Assembly (NCBI GenBank): GCA_003249255.1
Contig: QKJP01000008.1
Location: 62,001-126,000 of the forward strand
Source of the DNA: Bacteroidales bacterium
GTDB taxonomy: Bacteria; Bacteroidota; Bacteroidia; Bacteroidales; Marinilabiliaceae
Reading direction: 5' to 3'
DNA length: 64,000 nt
Below, piece after piece: positions 18,973-28,086 of this stretch; positions within the stretch are counted from its first letter, which is position 1; the number at the start of each line of letters is the position of its first letter. Below the pieces are notes generated by a model, which saw only the letters and a program-made list of their open reading frames with translations, had not been told where the DNA came from and ran no database searches. The translations under genes and the position numbers were made by a program.

Positions 18973-19006
18973 ACCTCCTACTTAAAACCAAAAACAAATA
19001 TGTTTT

Positions 19007-19141
19007 TTAATTCCAATTATATTCTTCATCAAATTCGGCTTCTTTGAATTTTTTTACACGTTGATTTTGTGGTTTCAACTTGTTTTTCTTAGGATGTTTT
19101 GCCTTATCCTTGTCAACGTTTTTTTTAAAAGATTTTGACAT
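19007..19141 (-). CDS. 44-residue basic peptide with acidic/aromatic tail
   Basis: ATG at 19141, stop TAA 19009-19007. The product begins MSKSFKKNVDKDKAKHPKKN, is strongly basic and lysine-rich for 34 residues, then ends in an acidic/aromatic tail EAEFDEEYNWN. Codon use is ordinary for the region, and the frame is clean from start to stop. It lies 106 bp upstream of the GNAT/ATP-grasp gene on the same strand, with a dyad between them. It may be a small nucleic-acid-binding or ribosome-associated protein, or a peptide substrate of the neighbouring ligase. I recognise no family with confidence. Confidence 0.55.
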   Translation of the reverse strand: MSKSFKKNVDKDKAKHPKKNKLKPQNQRVKKFKEAEFDEEYNWN

Positions 19142-19391
19142 GATCTTTAATTTTAATTTTTGTTAATGTTAATAAAATTCATCTGATCTACTTCATTTGT
19201 AGTTCAGATGTGTCGTGTTTTTCTTTTTGACACCTACAAAATGAAAAGTCACCTATAAATGTCGAAAAAAAAATTGTTTTGATGAAGCTGTTCCAGATAA
19301 AAATATGACTGAATAGCCGCATTTTTGCATCATGCATAAGTGATTACATTCCGTCAAAAAACATCCATAGGGATCTGCTCGATGTAAGACG

Positions 19392-19405
19392 GCACTTTAA
19401 AGTGC
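19392..19405. promoter_or_regulatory. Perfect 14-bp palindrome upstream of the histidine kinase
   Basis: GCACTTTAAAGTGC is fully self-complementary and lies in the 458-bp gap between the small-peptide gene and the kinase. It has the size of a dimeric-regulator operator. Apart from this and the site at 19584-19596, the gap (19142-19599) shows no gene. Confidence 0.45.
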
Positions 19406-19583
19406 TAAACTTCAAATAGATAGTTTGAATAAGAAAAGTCACATGATTCCAGTGAATCCCAAAGAAAGGTGCTCTTTGTGACCAATTTCAATGTTTAAGT
19501 CTTAATACAAAGTTTTTTTGAGATAGAATATCAATTAAAAAGCTATTTGCTAAGAAAAGAAAACTAATAAACCTAATTTGCAT

Positions 19584-19596
19584 CCCTAAATTAGGG
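19584..19596. promoter_or_regulatory. Palindrome immediately before the kinase start
   Basis: CCCTAA-A-TTAGGG, perfect 6-bp arms, ending 3 bp before the ATG at 19600. The position would let a bound regulator or an mRNA hairpin affect initiation; autoregulation by the paired response regulator is a guess. Confidence 0.4.
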
Positions 19597-19599
19597 AAG

Positions 19600-20589
19600 A
19601 TGCAAGACAAGCAATCACAGATGGATTTTTTCGACGCCAATGATATATTGTTATCCATTATTAAAAACATTCGAATCGGAATCATTGCTTTTGAGAATGA
19701 TGGTAAAGTGTTAATTGCAAATGAATTGGCTGAAGAACATTTGGGCGTTGCTTTTACACCTCAAAGTAATGTGATCGAAACCTTTTCTATTCTTCCTGAA
19801 CTGGCTCACGAGATAGAATTGAGTTTAAAAAATGGTCGGTCTCCTTTTGTTTTAGAAAACCTGTATTTTGATAACAAATATCTGGATGTCAAAGGAAATC
19901 CAATCAAGCAAGGTATGATTATTAGCATTGAAGATGTAACCAATAAAATTGAAAGCGAACAATATGCTTTAGAAGCCTTGCTAAAAGGACAGGAAGATGA
20001 ACGTAAACGCATCGCCAAAGAAATTCATGATGGAGTAGGGCCGATGTTATCTGCCGTAAAAATGCATGTAGAAGCCGTTCAACGAGACATTGGGATTAGT
20101 GATTCAAAAAACTTGGCAAAACTGGATACAACATATCATTTGATTGATACCTTGGCCAATGACCTTAGAAGTTTATCCCACGATCTGATGCCAAAAATTG
20201 TAGAGGATTTTGGCTTGGTAGAAGCATTGGATTATTTATCTAAAAACCTTTCCTCTGAATCCTTTGAGATCGAATTTCATCATAATATGGAAGATGTACG
20301 TTATCCCAAGAACATCGAATTAAATATTTACCGTATCGCGCAAGAGCTGGTACACAATTCTCTTAAACACTCAGGTGGCGATCGGGTTGTGATCCAGTTG
20401 CTCGAACATTCTAAAAGTCTAGTGCTAATGGTTGAGGATAATGGAAAAGGCATGCACGTAAAAGATGAACAAGATTATGGTTTGGGAATCAAGAATATTG
20501 AAACCAGAGTAAAAGCCATGGGAGGTGATTTTATATTTGATTCAGTTCCCAATGCAGGCGTTACTGCCACAATCGAAATTAGCCGATAG
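19600..20589 (+). CDS. NarL-type sensor histidine kinase with PAS domain
   Basis: A 329-residue soluble kinase. A PAS-like sensor covers about residues 10-115 (LLSIIKNIRIGIIAFENDGK). The HisKA_3 dimerisation region contains the phosphoacceptor His143 in EDERKRIAKEIHDGVGPMLS. The HATPase domain has an N-box (YRIAQELVHNSLKHSGG) and G-boxes (VEDNGKGM; YGLGIKNIETRVKAMGG). No membrane helix is present, so the signal is cytoplasmic or diffusible. The response-regulator gene follows after 12 bp, so they form a cognate pair. What it senses cannot be read from the sequence. Confidence 0.93.
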   Translation: MQDKQSQMDFFDANDILLSIIKNIRIGIIAFENDGKVLIANELAEEHLGVAFTPQSNVIETFSILPELAHEIELSLKNGRSPFVLENLYFDNKYLDVKGNPIKQGMIISIEDVTNKIESEQYALEALLKGQEDERKRIAKEIHDGVGPMLSAVKMHVEAVQRDIGISDSKNLAKLDTTYHLIDTLANDLRSLSHDLMPKIVEDFGLVEALDYLSKNLSSESFEIEFHHNMEDVRYPKNIELNIYRIAQELVHNSLKHSGGDRVVIQLLEHSKSLVLMVEDNGKGMHVKDEQDYGLGIKNIETRVKAMGGDFIFDSVPNAGVTATIEISR

Positions 20590-20601
20590 AAAATCTTGTA
20601 G

Positions 20602-21246
20602 ATGAAGACAATAAATATATTAGTAGTAGATGATCATAAAGTGTTTAGAGATGGTATAAATGCTTTATTAGAAAAAGTTGAAGGAGTTGAAGTGGTGGCA
20701 GAGGCATCAAACGGAAAGGAAGCTTTGGATCAATTGAAAAAATGCCGGGTAGATGTTGTTTTAATGGATATCGATATGGGCGAAATGAATGGAATTGATA
20801 CCACACAAATCGTCAAGCAGCTTTACCCGGATGTAAATATCCTGGTGTTATCTATGCATGGTGAGCACAACTATATTATTAAAATGTTAGATGCAGGAGC
20901 ATCCGGTTATATCCTTAAAAATGCCGGTATGGACGAAATGGTTTCTGCCATAAAATGTGTATCAAAGGGGGATAGTTATTTTAGCCGTGAGGTTTCAACT
21001 GTTTTGTTGCAACAATTACATAAACCCGTTTCAACTAAAAAACAAAAAGATGTTGCTCTTACCTTGCGTGAAACGGAGGTTTTAAAATTGATCGCACAAG
21101 AATTCTCTAATCCTGAAATTGCTGATAAACTGTTTATTAGCATACGTACGGTAGATACTCACCGTCGAAATCTGCTGGAAAAACTTGGGGTTAAAAATAC
21201 CGCCGGATTGGTTAAGTATGCCCTAAAAAAAGGTCTTGCAGATTAG
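20602..21246 (+). CDS. NarL/FixJ-family response regulator
   Basis: A 214-residue transcription factor. The receiver domain (about 1-120) has the acidic pair VDDH and phosphoacceptor Asp56 in VLMDIDMGEMNG. A LuxR-type helix-turn-helix occupies about 145-205 (LRETEVLKLIAQEFSNPEIA ... RTVDTHRRNLLEKLGV). It is encoded directly after its kinase and 50 bp before the DUF4091 lipoprotein gene, so the lipoprotein may be part of the same transcript or its target. All signature residues are present. Confidence 0.94.
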   Translation: MKTINILVVDDHKVFRDGINALLEKVEGVEVVAEASNGKEALDQLKKCRVDVVLMDIDMGEMNGIDTTQIVKQLYPDVNILVLSMHGEHNYIIKMLDAGASGYILKNAGMDEMVSAIKCVSKGDSYFSREVSTVLLQQLHKPVSTKKQKDVALTLRETEVLKLIAQEFSNPEIADKLFISIRTVDTHRRNLLEKLGVKNTAGLVKYALKKGLAD

Positions 21247-21296
21247 TTTTTTAGAAAAGCATTTCTTTTTTTTAAAAACTACAAAATAGATAATCC

Positions 21297-23447
21297 ATGA
21301 TTCAATTCTTAAATAGATATGCCTTAATTGCTGCTTTGTTTGTTTTATTTGCATGCAAAAAGGAAGAAGATAGCATTAATCAAACCACCACCCCTCAACA
21401 AATACCACCATCCGGAAAATACACTTATCTTTTAGAAGAAAGTAGTTCTGAATTGGATGTATGGACAATGCCCTGTACTCAAAAAGCATTATCATCTGAT
21501 CTTGCTCCGGAAGAAACTCATGCCGGGATAAAAATTTGTGCGGCAAAACATGAATATGAACCTTTTCAGTTGATACTTGGTCAATCCAACCAGTCGGTTA
21601 CGATTTCTATCGATGATTTTTCAACGCTAGGTGCTGATGCTAAAGTAGAAATTCACAAAGTTGGATTTGAGTCGGGGTATGCAGAGCTTTTGATTCCAAT
21701 TGATAATGGTGGAACGATACAGCTTTCATCTAGCCAATGTTCGCCTGTTTGGTTTACTGTTTATGTCCCACACACTGCGGTAGCAGGAGAACATACCGCC
21801 ATGGTAACGATTAAAAGTTCAAGCCATACCATTGAGATACCTGTTGTACTTAAAGTTTTTGATTTTGAATTGCCAGAAGAGATCCATTTTTATTCTCAAT
21901 TTAATTTGACGTTGGGTAGCGAGCAAAACCATACTCAACTGTATCAACACCGTCTTACTCCGAAATCGCCTGCATGGCCAAGTGGATTCAGATATGAAAT
22001 AACCTGGCCTTCACCCTATAATAGTTTTTTTGATGAACCCGACGAAAATCCGGCCTACAGCCTAAAACATTTAGCTGCTAAATACTTAAAAGGTGAAGAG
22101 TGGTTGGGCAGTGGTTATCCTACAGGAATGGCTTTTCAGTTTGTTGATAATAAAACTCCACGTCCCATAAGCTTTGCAGGAGTCAATAGAGGAGCAAGCC
22201 ATTATGGGACTGATGAATATAATGTGGCCTGGAAAAAATATTTAGCAGCACTTGAACAGTATTTGGTTAATCATCATTACAGCGATAAGGTTTATTATTA
22301 TGTCATGAATGAACCTCAAAATTCCGACGATTACGATTTGGCAGCTTTTTTATCGAAACTTACAAAAGAAGCAGCTCCTAAATTAAAACTTGCTATTAGT
22401 GAAGAACCTAAGCCTGAAATTGCTGAGAATAAAAAATATGGTGGTTGTACGTACGATATTTGGATTGCATCCATGCAACACTTCAAGCAAGATTATGCAA
22501 ATTCCAGAATGGCAAAGGGGGAACAAGTTTGGCTTTATAGCTTACCGCAAGATCCTGAACCATTTTTCAATCCAACCAAAGTCAGCAACCAAGGTATTCA
22601 TCAACGTATTATCCCGTGGGTTTCGTGGGCCTGCCGAACAAGGGGATGGGCCTATTTTGATGGAAATTCTTTTTACCGGAATGGTCGGCCTGATATCCGG
22701 ATGGAACTTTTACGTGAGGGTTTTGAGGATTATGAATATTTATACCTGGCCAATAATAATCAATATCCCCTTGTAAATCAATCTTGTCCCATCGACGAAT
22801 CTGTAAAGTCTGTGGCATCAAATCTTACCAGTTGGATAAAAGATGCAGATGCCTTGATGGATTTAAAATGGAAACTTGGTGAATATATTGAAAGTAATGG
22901 GACGAGTGAGATCCCAAAAATAGAAATTGATGTCAAGCGCCCAAGAGGAGAGTATTATATTAATTTTCAGGATACCAAGGGTCATCCGCTGGCTGATCCA
23001 TTATTTGTCGATGGGCATACTTATCTAAAAATCGGATGGGAAGAGTATAATACGAGTAATTATTATGGTTGGAGTGGTTCTGCCTTGGGGAACGATTCAC
23101 GTACAAAAACCGGTTATTATGATGTGGATGGATTCTCAGAAATTGAAAAAAGCTATTTGTATGATGATTATGGTCATATTAATACGTTCACGTTCGATAT
23201 CGAAAACGGTACTTATATGGTTACAGTTGGTGTTGGGAGGCCTAATAAAACCAATGCAGACGCTACAAATGTAACTGTTGAGGGAGTCAGTTTTTACAAT
23301 GAGGTTAAGAATATTTCTTCGAGCGAATCAGAAACAAAACAGCTTACCATTACGGATGGAAACTTAACCTTAACCATGGGTACCATTTTAAATAATAGTG
23401 GTCAATATACATTTTTATCCTATCTGAAAATTGTACCTGTAAACTAA
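21297..23447 (+). CDS. DUF4091/GH123-like glycoside hydrolase lipoprotein
   Basis: A 716-residue exported lipoprotein with lipobox LFACKKEED (Cys about residue 20). An N-terminal beta-sandwich (about 60-190) precedes a TIM-barrel-like region with VYYYVMNEPQNSDDYD as the likely active-site strand. A DUF4091-type segment follows (GWAYFDGNSFYRNGRPDIRM; LREGFEDYEYLYL), the pattern of GH123-related N-acetylgalactosaminidase-like enzymes. The last 160 residues form a malectin-like sugar-binding domain (NFQDTKGHPLADP ... FTFDIENGTYMVTVGVG). Substrate is unproven. It directly follows a two-component pair instead of SusC/SusD genes, which is unusual for such an enzyme. It converges with the next gene, with 13 bp between stops. 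Confidence 0.78.
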   Translation: MIQFLNRYALIAALFVLFACKKEEDSINQTTTPQQIPPSGKYTYLLEESSSELDVWTMPCTQKALSSDLAPEETHAGIKICAAKHEYEPFQLILGQSNQSVTISIDDFSTLGADAKVEIHKVGFESGYAELLIPIDNGGTIQLSSSQCSPVWFTVYVPHTAVAGEHTAMVTIKSSSHTIEIPVVLKVFDFELPEEIHFYSQFNLTLGSEQNHTQLYQHRLTPKSPAWPSGFRYEITWPSPYNSFFDEPDENPAYSLKHLAAKYLKGEEWLGSGYPTGMAFQFVDNKTPRPISFAGVNRGASHYGTDEYNVAWKKYLAALEQYLVNHHYSDKVYYYVMNEPQNSDDYDLAAFLSKLTKEAAPKLKLAISEEPKPEIAENKKYGGCTYDIWIASMQHFKQDYANSRMAKGEQVWLYSLPQDPEPFFNPTKVSNQGIHQRIIPWVSWACRTRGWAYFDGNSFYRNGRPDIRMELLREGFEDYEYLYLANNNQYPLVNQSCPIDESVKSVASNLTSWIKDADALMDLKWKLGEYIESNGTSEIPKIEIDVKRPRGEYYINFQDTKGHPLADPLFVDGHTYLKIGWEEYNTSNYYGWSGSALGNDSRTKTGYYDVDGFSEIEKSYLYDDYGHINTFTFDIENGTYMVTVGVGRPNKTNADATNVTVEGVSFYNEVKNISSSESETKQLTITDGNLTLTMGTILNNSGQYTFLSYLKIVPVN

Positions 23448-23460
23448 CGCCACCGGAATA

Positions 23461-24018
23461 TTAAACAAGTGAAAAATCCATTGGATAATTGTAAATGGTG
23501 CTTTGGCTAATAATCTCATCATATAAAACATTCGTTTGTATTTGAGATAACTTATGATCCTGGTATTGATGGAGTTGATAGCTTTCAACAAGAGTAGATA
23601 CAAAAACTATTTGAAAGGAATTGGGAATCAAAGTCTGTTTTAATTGTTGGCACATTTCTTTAAAAGCATAGTGTTCAGCTTTTAATAAAAAAACGCAATT
23701 GTCATTTTTAGAGACATAATCCATGATAACATCTTCCACTTTTCCATATTTATACACAACTTTCATTTTTAGGTGGTTAAGTTTGGGCCATTGAAGCAAG
23801 TGAGTATTTAATAAGCCATTTAGTTTTAATATTTTCAAGTGAATTTTTTCCTTCAGGTTATTAATTTTCGCAGATTGGTTGGTTGAAGATTCAAAGGTAT
23901 GGTTCACCAAAAAAGTTATTTTACAACTGGTTTTTATGACGTAAGAGATGGCAAAAGTTAAAAAACTTTCATCCTGGTAGTCAATGCCAATAGGGAGAAC
24001 AATTTCTTTTGATTTCAT
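23461..24018 (-). CDS. UspA-like alpha/beta protein
   Basis: A 185-residue soluble protein beginning MKSKEIVLPIGIDYQDESFL. The opening beta strand and helix, the hydrophobic strand ITFLVNHTF and the later DNCVFLLKAEHYAF resemble a single, divergent UspA fold. No intact nucleotide-binding signature was found. An ECF sigma factor lies about 230 bp downstream on the plus coordinate and is transcribed toward it on the same strand, with a terminator between. Function unknown; identification is by fold pattern only. Confidence 0.55.
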   Translation of the reverse strand: MKSKEIVLPIGIDYQDESFLTFAISYVIKTSCKITFLVNHTFESSTNQSAKINNLKEKIHLKILKLNGLLNTHLLQWPKLNHLKMKVVYKYGKVEDVIMDYVSKNDNCVFLLKAEHYAFKEMCQQLKQTLIPNSFQIVFVSTLVESYQLHQYQDHKLSQIQTNVLYDEIISQSTIYNYPMDFSLV

Positions 24019-24200
24019 GGTTTTATATATATATATAGTTTTTTATGGAGCCTTTGATTAGTATCCTTTCAATTTGTTTTTAATGGTCACTCGAACTCTA
24101 AAGTAAATTCCATTTCCCGATGGATATTGGGACGCTTCAAACAGCACATGAAAATTTGAGTTTTAGGGTTTATTAATTAGACTGATTGGGATAAAAATGT

Positions 24201-24237
24201 CACAAAAAAAAAGAGGATGCCATTGCTGAACATCCTC
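24201..24237 (-). terminator. Rho-independent terminator of the sigma-factor gene
   Basis: GAGGATG (24213-24219) pairs with CATCCTC (24231-24237) around an 11-nt loop. On the minus strand it is followed by nine T residues. It lies 11 bp beyond the sigma-factor stop. Confidence 0.8.
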
Positions 24238-24247
24238 CTTTTACTTG

Positions 24248-24826
24248 TTATGCTAATGAAACAGATAATTGGTGATTTTGATAAATTTGTTCAATTTTCT
24301 TTCGTGCTCTCAATAAGCGCATTTTTACCGCACTGGCCGAAAGATTAAGTTGTTTCTGAAGATCACTTATTGATAACTTTTGCCGGTATTTAAAATCCAA
24401 TAAACTCTTATCCGCTTCAGATAATTCATTTAAGTAATTATCGATTTCAAGTTCTAAGTTCTCTCTAAGTTCCCTTTCTTCAAGGTCGTATTCTTCATCT
24501 TCTATTTCGTACTGGGTATAGTTGTCATCAAATAAAAGCCGTTTTTTGCTGGTCATTTGAGTCACACAATGATTATGAGTAATCGAAAATAACCAGGTCG
24601 AAAACTTAGCATCCCCTTTAAATGTGTTTATTTTTCCAAATGCTTTAAGCAATACATCCTGTGTAAAATCAAAGGCATCCTCTTGATCTTTGGTAAACGA
24701 TAAGCATTTGTGATATACTTTTTTGTAATACCTGTTATAAAGAATGCCTACTGCATTGTTGTCACCACCTATGTAATCTCTGATAAGTTGCTCGTCAGAG
24801 ATTTGAGATAATGTTAACGTTTTCAT
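24248..24826 (-). CDS. ECF-type RNA polymerase sigma-70 factor
   Basis: A 192-residue sigma factor. Region 2 (about 15-90) includes the core-binding and -10 melting segments (YYKKVYHKCLSFTKDQEDAF, DVLLKAFGKINTFKGDAKFS, TWLFSITHNHC). Region 4 (about 130-185) ends in a helix-turn-helix (LSISDLQKQLNLSASAVKMR). An acidic linker, EIEDEEYDLEERELRENLE, lies between them. No anti-sigma gene is adjacent, unlike FecI-type systems, so control is unclear. It has its own terminator. Confidence 0.93.
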   Translation of the reverse strand: MKTLTLSQISDEQLIRDYIGGDNNAVGILYNRYYKKVYHKCLSFTKDQEDAFDFTQDVLLKAFGKINTFKGDAKFSTWLFSITHNHCVTQMTSKKRLLFDDNYTQYEIEDEEYDLEERELRENLELEIDNYLNELSEADKSLLDFKYRQKLSISDLQKQLNLSASAVKMRLLRARKKIEQIYQNHQLSVSLA

Positions 24827-25266
24827 TTTTACTTCATGTCAAATTTAATATTGATGAGGTAAAACTAGACTTCATTATTGCCTAAAACTAGAGTGCAAAA
24901 GCGTATTTCTTAAGTTAGGTAATTTTACTTTTATTAGGTTTTTTGCGTAGTAATAAACTAAGTGAAATACCTAGTTTTTGTAGCTCTGCCAATGAGGAGT
25001 TTAAACATGTGCCTGTGTATAAATCAACTTATATTAAGCTTTTATCAATTGAAAACTTGCTGTATGCAGATTGTTGCAGATGAATAATTCTAAAATTTCT
25101 TATCGACATCTAAATTCGCATTTCGCTAATTGTAATTTTTATTCCTTCTAATTTTTCGTGCAAGTAGTTTGAAGAATTCCGTTTAATTGTAGGTTAACTG
25201 CTCTTGCTCTTTATGTTTACTTTTCTGAATTTTATAGGTAGGAATTGCTAATTAAAGTTCTTAATA
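24827..25266. other. Divergent intergenic region, sigma factor versus cotransporter
   Basis: 440 bp of AT-rich DNA. It must contain two promoters, but I could not single out convincing boxes. No hairpin or small gene is supported. Confidence 0.4.
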
Positions 25267-27486
25267 ATGAAGAAAAAGAAAGAGCTATTTGGAACAGCAC
25301 CGGTTTTTTTTACCGCTATTGCCACCATACTTGGCGCTATTTTGTTTCTTCGTTTTGGTTATGCAGTTGGGACAGTTGGGTTTTGGGGTGTAATTGGAAT
25401 CATATTGCTGGGGCATCTGGTCACCATTCCTACAGCCATGGCCATATCAGAAATTGCCACCAATAAAAGGGTAGAAGGAGGAGGTGAGTATTTTATAATT
25501 TCCCGCTCCTTTGGTTTAAACATTGGCGTAACTATTGGTATAGCGTTGTTTTTATCACAAGCCATTAGTGTCGCTTTTTACATCATCGCATTTACAGAGG
25601 CTTTTGAGTTTTTGTTTAAATACCTTCAATTACATTATGATTTTTTGCTTCCCAGACAGGCTATAAGCCTTCCGGCTGCCATTCTATTGGCTTTGTTGAT
25701 TATACAAAAAGGCGCTGATTTGGGAGTTAAAGCACTGTACTTTGTGATTGGAATTCTCTTTATCTCATTGGTTCTTTTCTTCTTGGGCAGTACTGAATAT
25801 GCTTTGCAAAATGATTTTTCATTATTTAATGCCGAATTTCGAAATGGAGACCAGTTTTTTGTGGTTTTTGCGATCGTCTTTCCTGCATTTACAGGTATGA
25901 CCGCCGGGGTGGGCTTGTCGGGAGATTTAAAAAATCCGGCCAAATCAATTCCCATGGGTACTTCCTTAGCCACAGTTGTAGGGATGATTATTTATGTATT
26001 TGTGGTTTATAAACTGGCCTTGTCAGCTTCAGAAACTGATTTGCAAAATAATCAATTAGTGATGAGTGATATTGCGATTGGTGGAGCCATTATCATTCCT
26101 TTAGGATTGGCTGCTTCTACTCTTTCGTCAGCTTTGGGTTCTATTATGGTAGCTCCAAGAACCTTGCAAGCCTTAGCTGTAGATCGTAGTTTTCCATCAG
26201 AAAAGCTAAATCGATGGTTGTCAAAAGGACGAAAGTTAGATGGAGAGCCGGTTAATGCATCCATTGTAACTTCGGTTATAGCCATTGTTTTTGTAGCCTT
26301 AGGAAATGTAAATATGGTAGCCGGCATTATTTCCATGTTTTTTATGGTCATCTATGGGTCTTTGTGCCTGATATCATTTTTGAATCATTTTGGAGCTTCG
26401 CCATCTTATCGTCCGTATTTTAAATCTCGCTGGTACATCTCTTTAGTTGGCTTTCTTATTTCGGTATGGGTCATGTTTAAAATTAGTCCCACCTATGCTG
26501 TTGTATCTATGTTGTTAATGGCGCTCATGTATTTATACATCAATCATTATCACAAAACCAGAAAGGGTTTGGAAGCCATTTTTGCCAATGCTATATTTCA
26601 AATAAACCGAAACTTTCAGGTCTATATTCAAAAGAATAATAAAAACAAAATTCAACATGAATGGAGACCAAGTGCAGTATGTATTTCTAAAGATTCATTT
26701 AAGAGGCATACCGCTTTTAAGTTATTAAACTGGATATCATATAAATATGGTTTTGGGACTTACATGCATTATATAGAAGGTTATTATTCGAAAAAGACAG
26801 TTGAACAATCGCAAAAGGAGCTAGAACGGTTAATTGAAAAATTTGATCGGATTAATAACCATGTATATGTCGACACCATTATTTCACCATCTTATACATC
26901 AGCTGTTGCGCAGACCATTCAAGTGCCCGGAATTGCCGGTATGGAGAATAACATGGTGATTTTTGAGTACGATAAAGAAAAACCGGAGCATTTACAAAAT
27001 ATCATTGAAAATTATCGTTTAGTGAAGTCAGGAAAATTTGATATTTGTATCTTGGGAAGTGCCCGAAAACAATTCGAGTATTCAGATGAAATCCATGTGT
27101 GGATCAGGAGTACAGACACCGAAAATTCCAGTTTGATGATCATGCTCAGTTTTATTATTCTAGGTTATCCGGATTGGAGTAAATCCAACATAAAAATATT
27201 TGAAATCTGTAAGCCGGATAAAATTGACGAAACTCAAAAGTGGATGGAAGATCTTGTCGTTTCAGGGCGCTTACCGATAACTACAAAAAATATTGAAATC
27301 ATCCCTGAGCAAGAAGATGTGAGTACAAAAGCATTGATTAATGAAAAATCTGCAGATGCCGGATTAACTATTTTAGGCTTTAGAGGCGATCATATCAAAA
27401 ATAAATCCGAAGAGGTATTTACTGGTTATGATGAATTGGGAACTATTCTTTTTGTGAATGCGAATGACCAATTGGAGATAGAATAG
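25267..27486 (+). CDS. SLC12-like cation-chloride cotransporter (APC superfamily)
   Basis: A 739-residue inner-membrane carrier. About 12 membrane helices fill residues 10-430. The TM1 region FFTAIATILGAILFLRFGYAV is shared with eukaryotic Na-K-Cl/K-Cl cotransporters, and EIATNKRVEGGGEYFIISRS is typical of the APC fold. A cytoplasmic domain of about 300 residues (about 430-739) matches the SLC12 C-terminal domain and includes AGLTILGFRGDHI near the end. A role in ion and volume balance fits a marine host. It stands alone; neither flank shows an accessory subunit. Confidence 0.88.
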   Translation: MKKKKELFGTAPVFFTAIATILGAILFLRFGYAVGTVGFWGVIGIILLGHLVTIPTAMAISEIATNKRVEGGGEYFIISRSFGLNIGVTIGIALFLSQAISVAFYIIAFTEAFEFLFKYLQLHYDFLLPRQAISLPAAILLALLIIQKGADLGVKALYFVIGILFISLVLFFLGSTEYALQNDFSLFNAEFRNGDQFFVVFAIVFPAFTGMTAGVGLSGDLKNPAKSIPMGTSLATVVGMIIYVFVVYKLALSASETDLQNNQLVMSDIAIGGAIIIPLGLAASTLSSALGSIMVAPRTLQALAVDRSFPSEKLNRWLSKGRKLDGEPVNASIVTSVIAIVFVALGNVNMVAGIISMFFMVIYGSLCLISFLNHFGASPSYRPYFKSRWYISLVGFLISVWVMFKISPTYAVVSMLLMALMYLYINHYHKTRKGLEAIFANAIFQINRNFQVYIQKNNKNKIQHEWRPSAVCISKDSFKRHTAFKLLNWISYKYGFGTYMHYIEGYYSKKTVEQSQKELERLIEKFDRINNHVYVDTIISPSYTSAVAQTIQVPGIAGMENNMVIFEYDKEKPEHLQNIIENYRLVKSGKFDICILGSARKQFEYSDEIHVWIRSTDTENSSLMIMLSFIILGYPDWSKSNIKIFEICKPDKIDETQKWMEDLVVSGRLPITTKNIEIIPEQEDVSTKALINEKSADAGLTILGFRGDHIKNKSEEVFTGYDELGTILFVNANDQLEIE

Positions 27487-28086
27487 TAAAATCAGATTGA
27501 TTATCAGTGGGGTGCATTTATCGGCTTAGTTCATGTTATTTGGGTAAATTAATTGCATCACAGCTACTTAATTTAAATGAGTCAAAGGAAACGTTTTCTA
27601 GTTTTTTATTCGTATTGTGCATGAAACCATAACAATAATAATTGTTTCAAAGTGAAGAGTATTCAACGGTTAGTTTTAGATTAAAACAGTCTAAATTTCT
27701 TCTTGCGATGTAAATGAAACTATTCACTGTTATTTAAAGCCCCCAAAAAGTAACTTTTTGAGAGTCAGCTCCAAATGCTTTTTACAGGATTATACGATGT
27801 ATTCCGGTTGCTCATATGCTTTCAGACATGGTACCCGGAAATAAACTTAACAAAAAATTTATGTCGTGTTCAAATGTACAATAAATTGCTTCTTCAACTT
27901 TGCAATTCAAAAGAAGGCTTTGTTTTAGATTTACAGATTGATTGGGAGAGGCAGGGTAGGACTAGCTTTTTTGTTGTACTAGAGCAATTTGTTTTATGCG
28001 GCGTTTTAGAAATGGGCAAAGACCATAATTAGCCTTTTCCACTCTTGCTGTTAAGAGCTTTAATAGAGCCGTGTAAGAAAATTGTA
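27487..28086. other. 600-bp intergenic region before hybrid regulator 1
   Basis: Nothing convincing was found. An 85-codon open frame at 27775-28032 lacks recognisable composition or homology and is not called. Promoter elements for the regulator should lie here, but no clear TAnnTTTG box was identified. Confidence 0.4.

Noticed and set aside
27775-28032. 85-codon open frame before HTCS1
   Set aside because: No signal, family pattern or codon bias typical of the neighbours; ends just before the true regulator start, in what should be promoter DNA.
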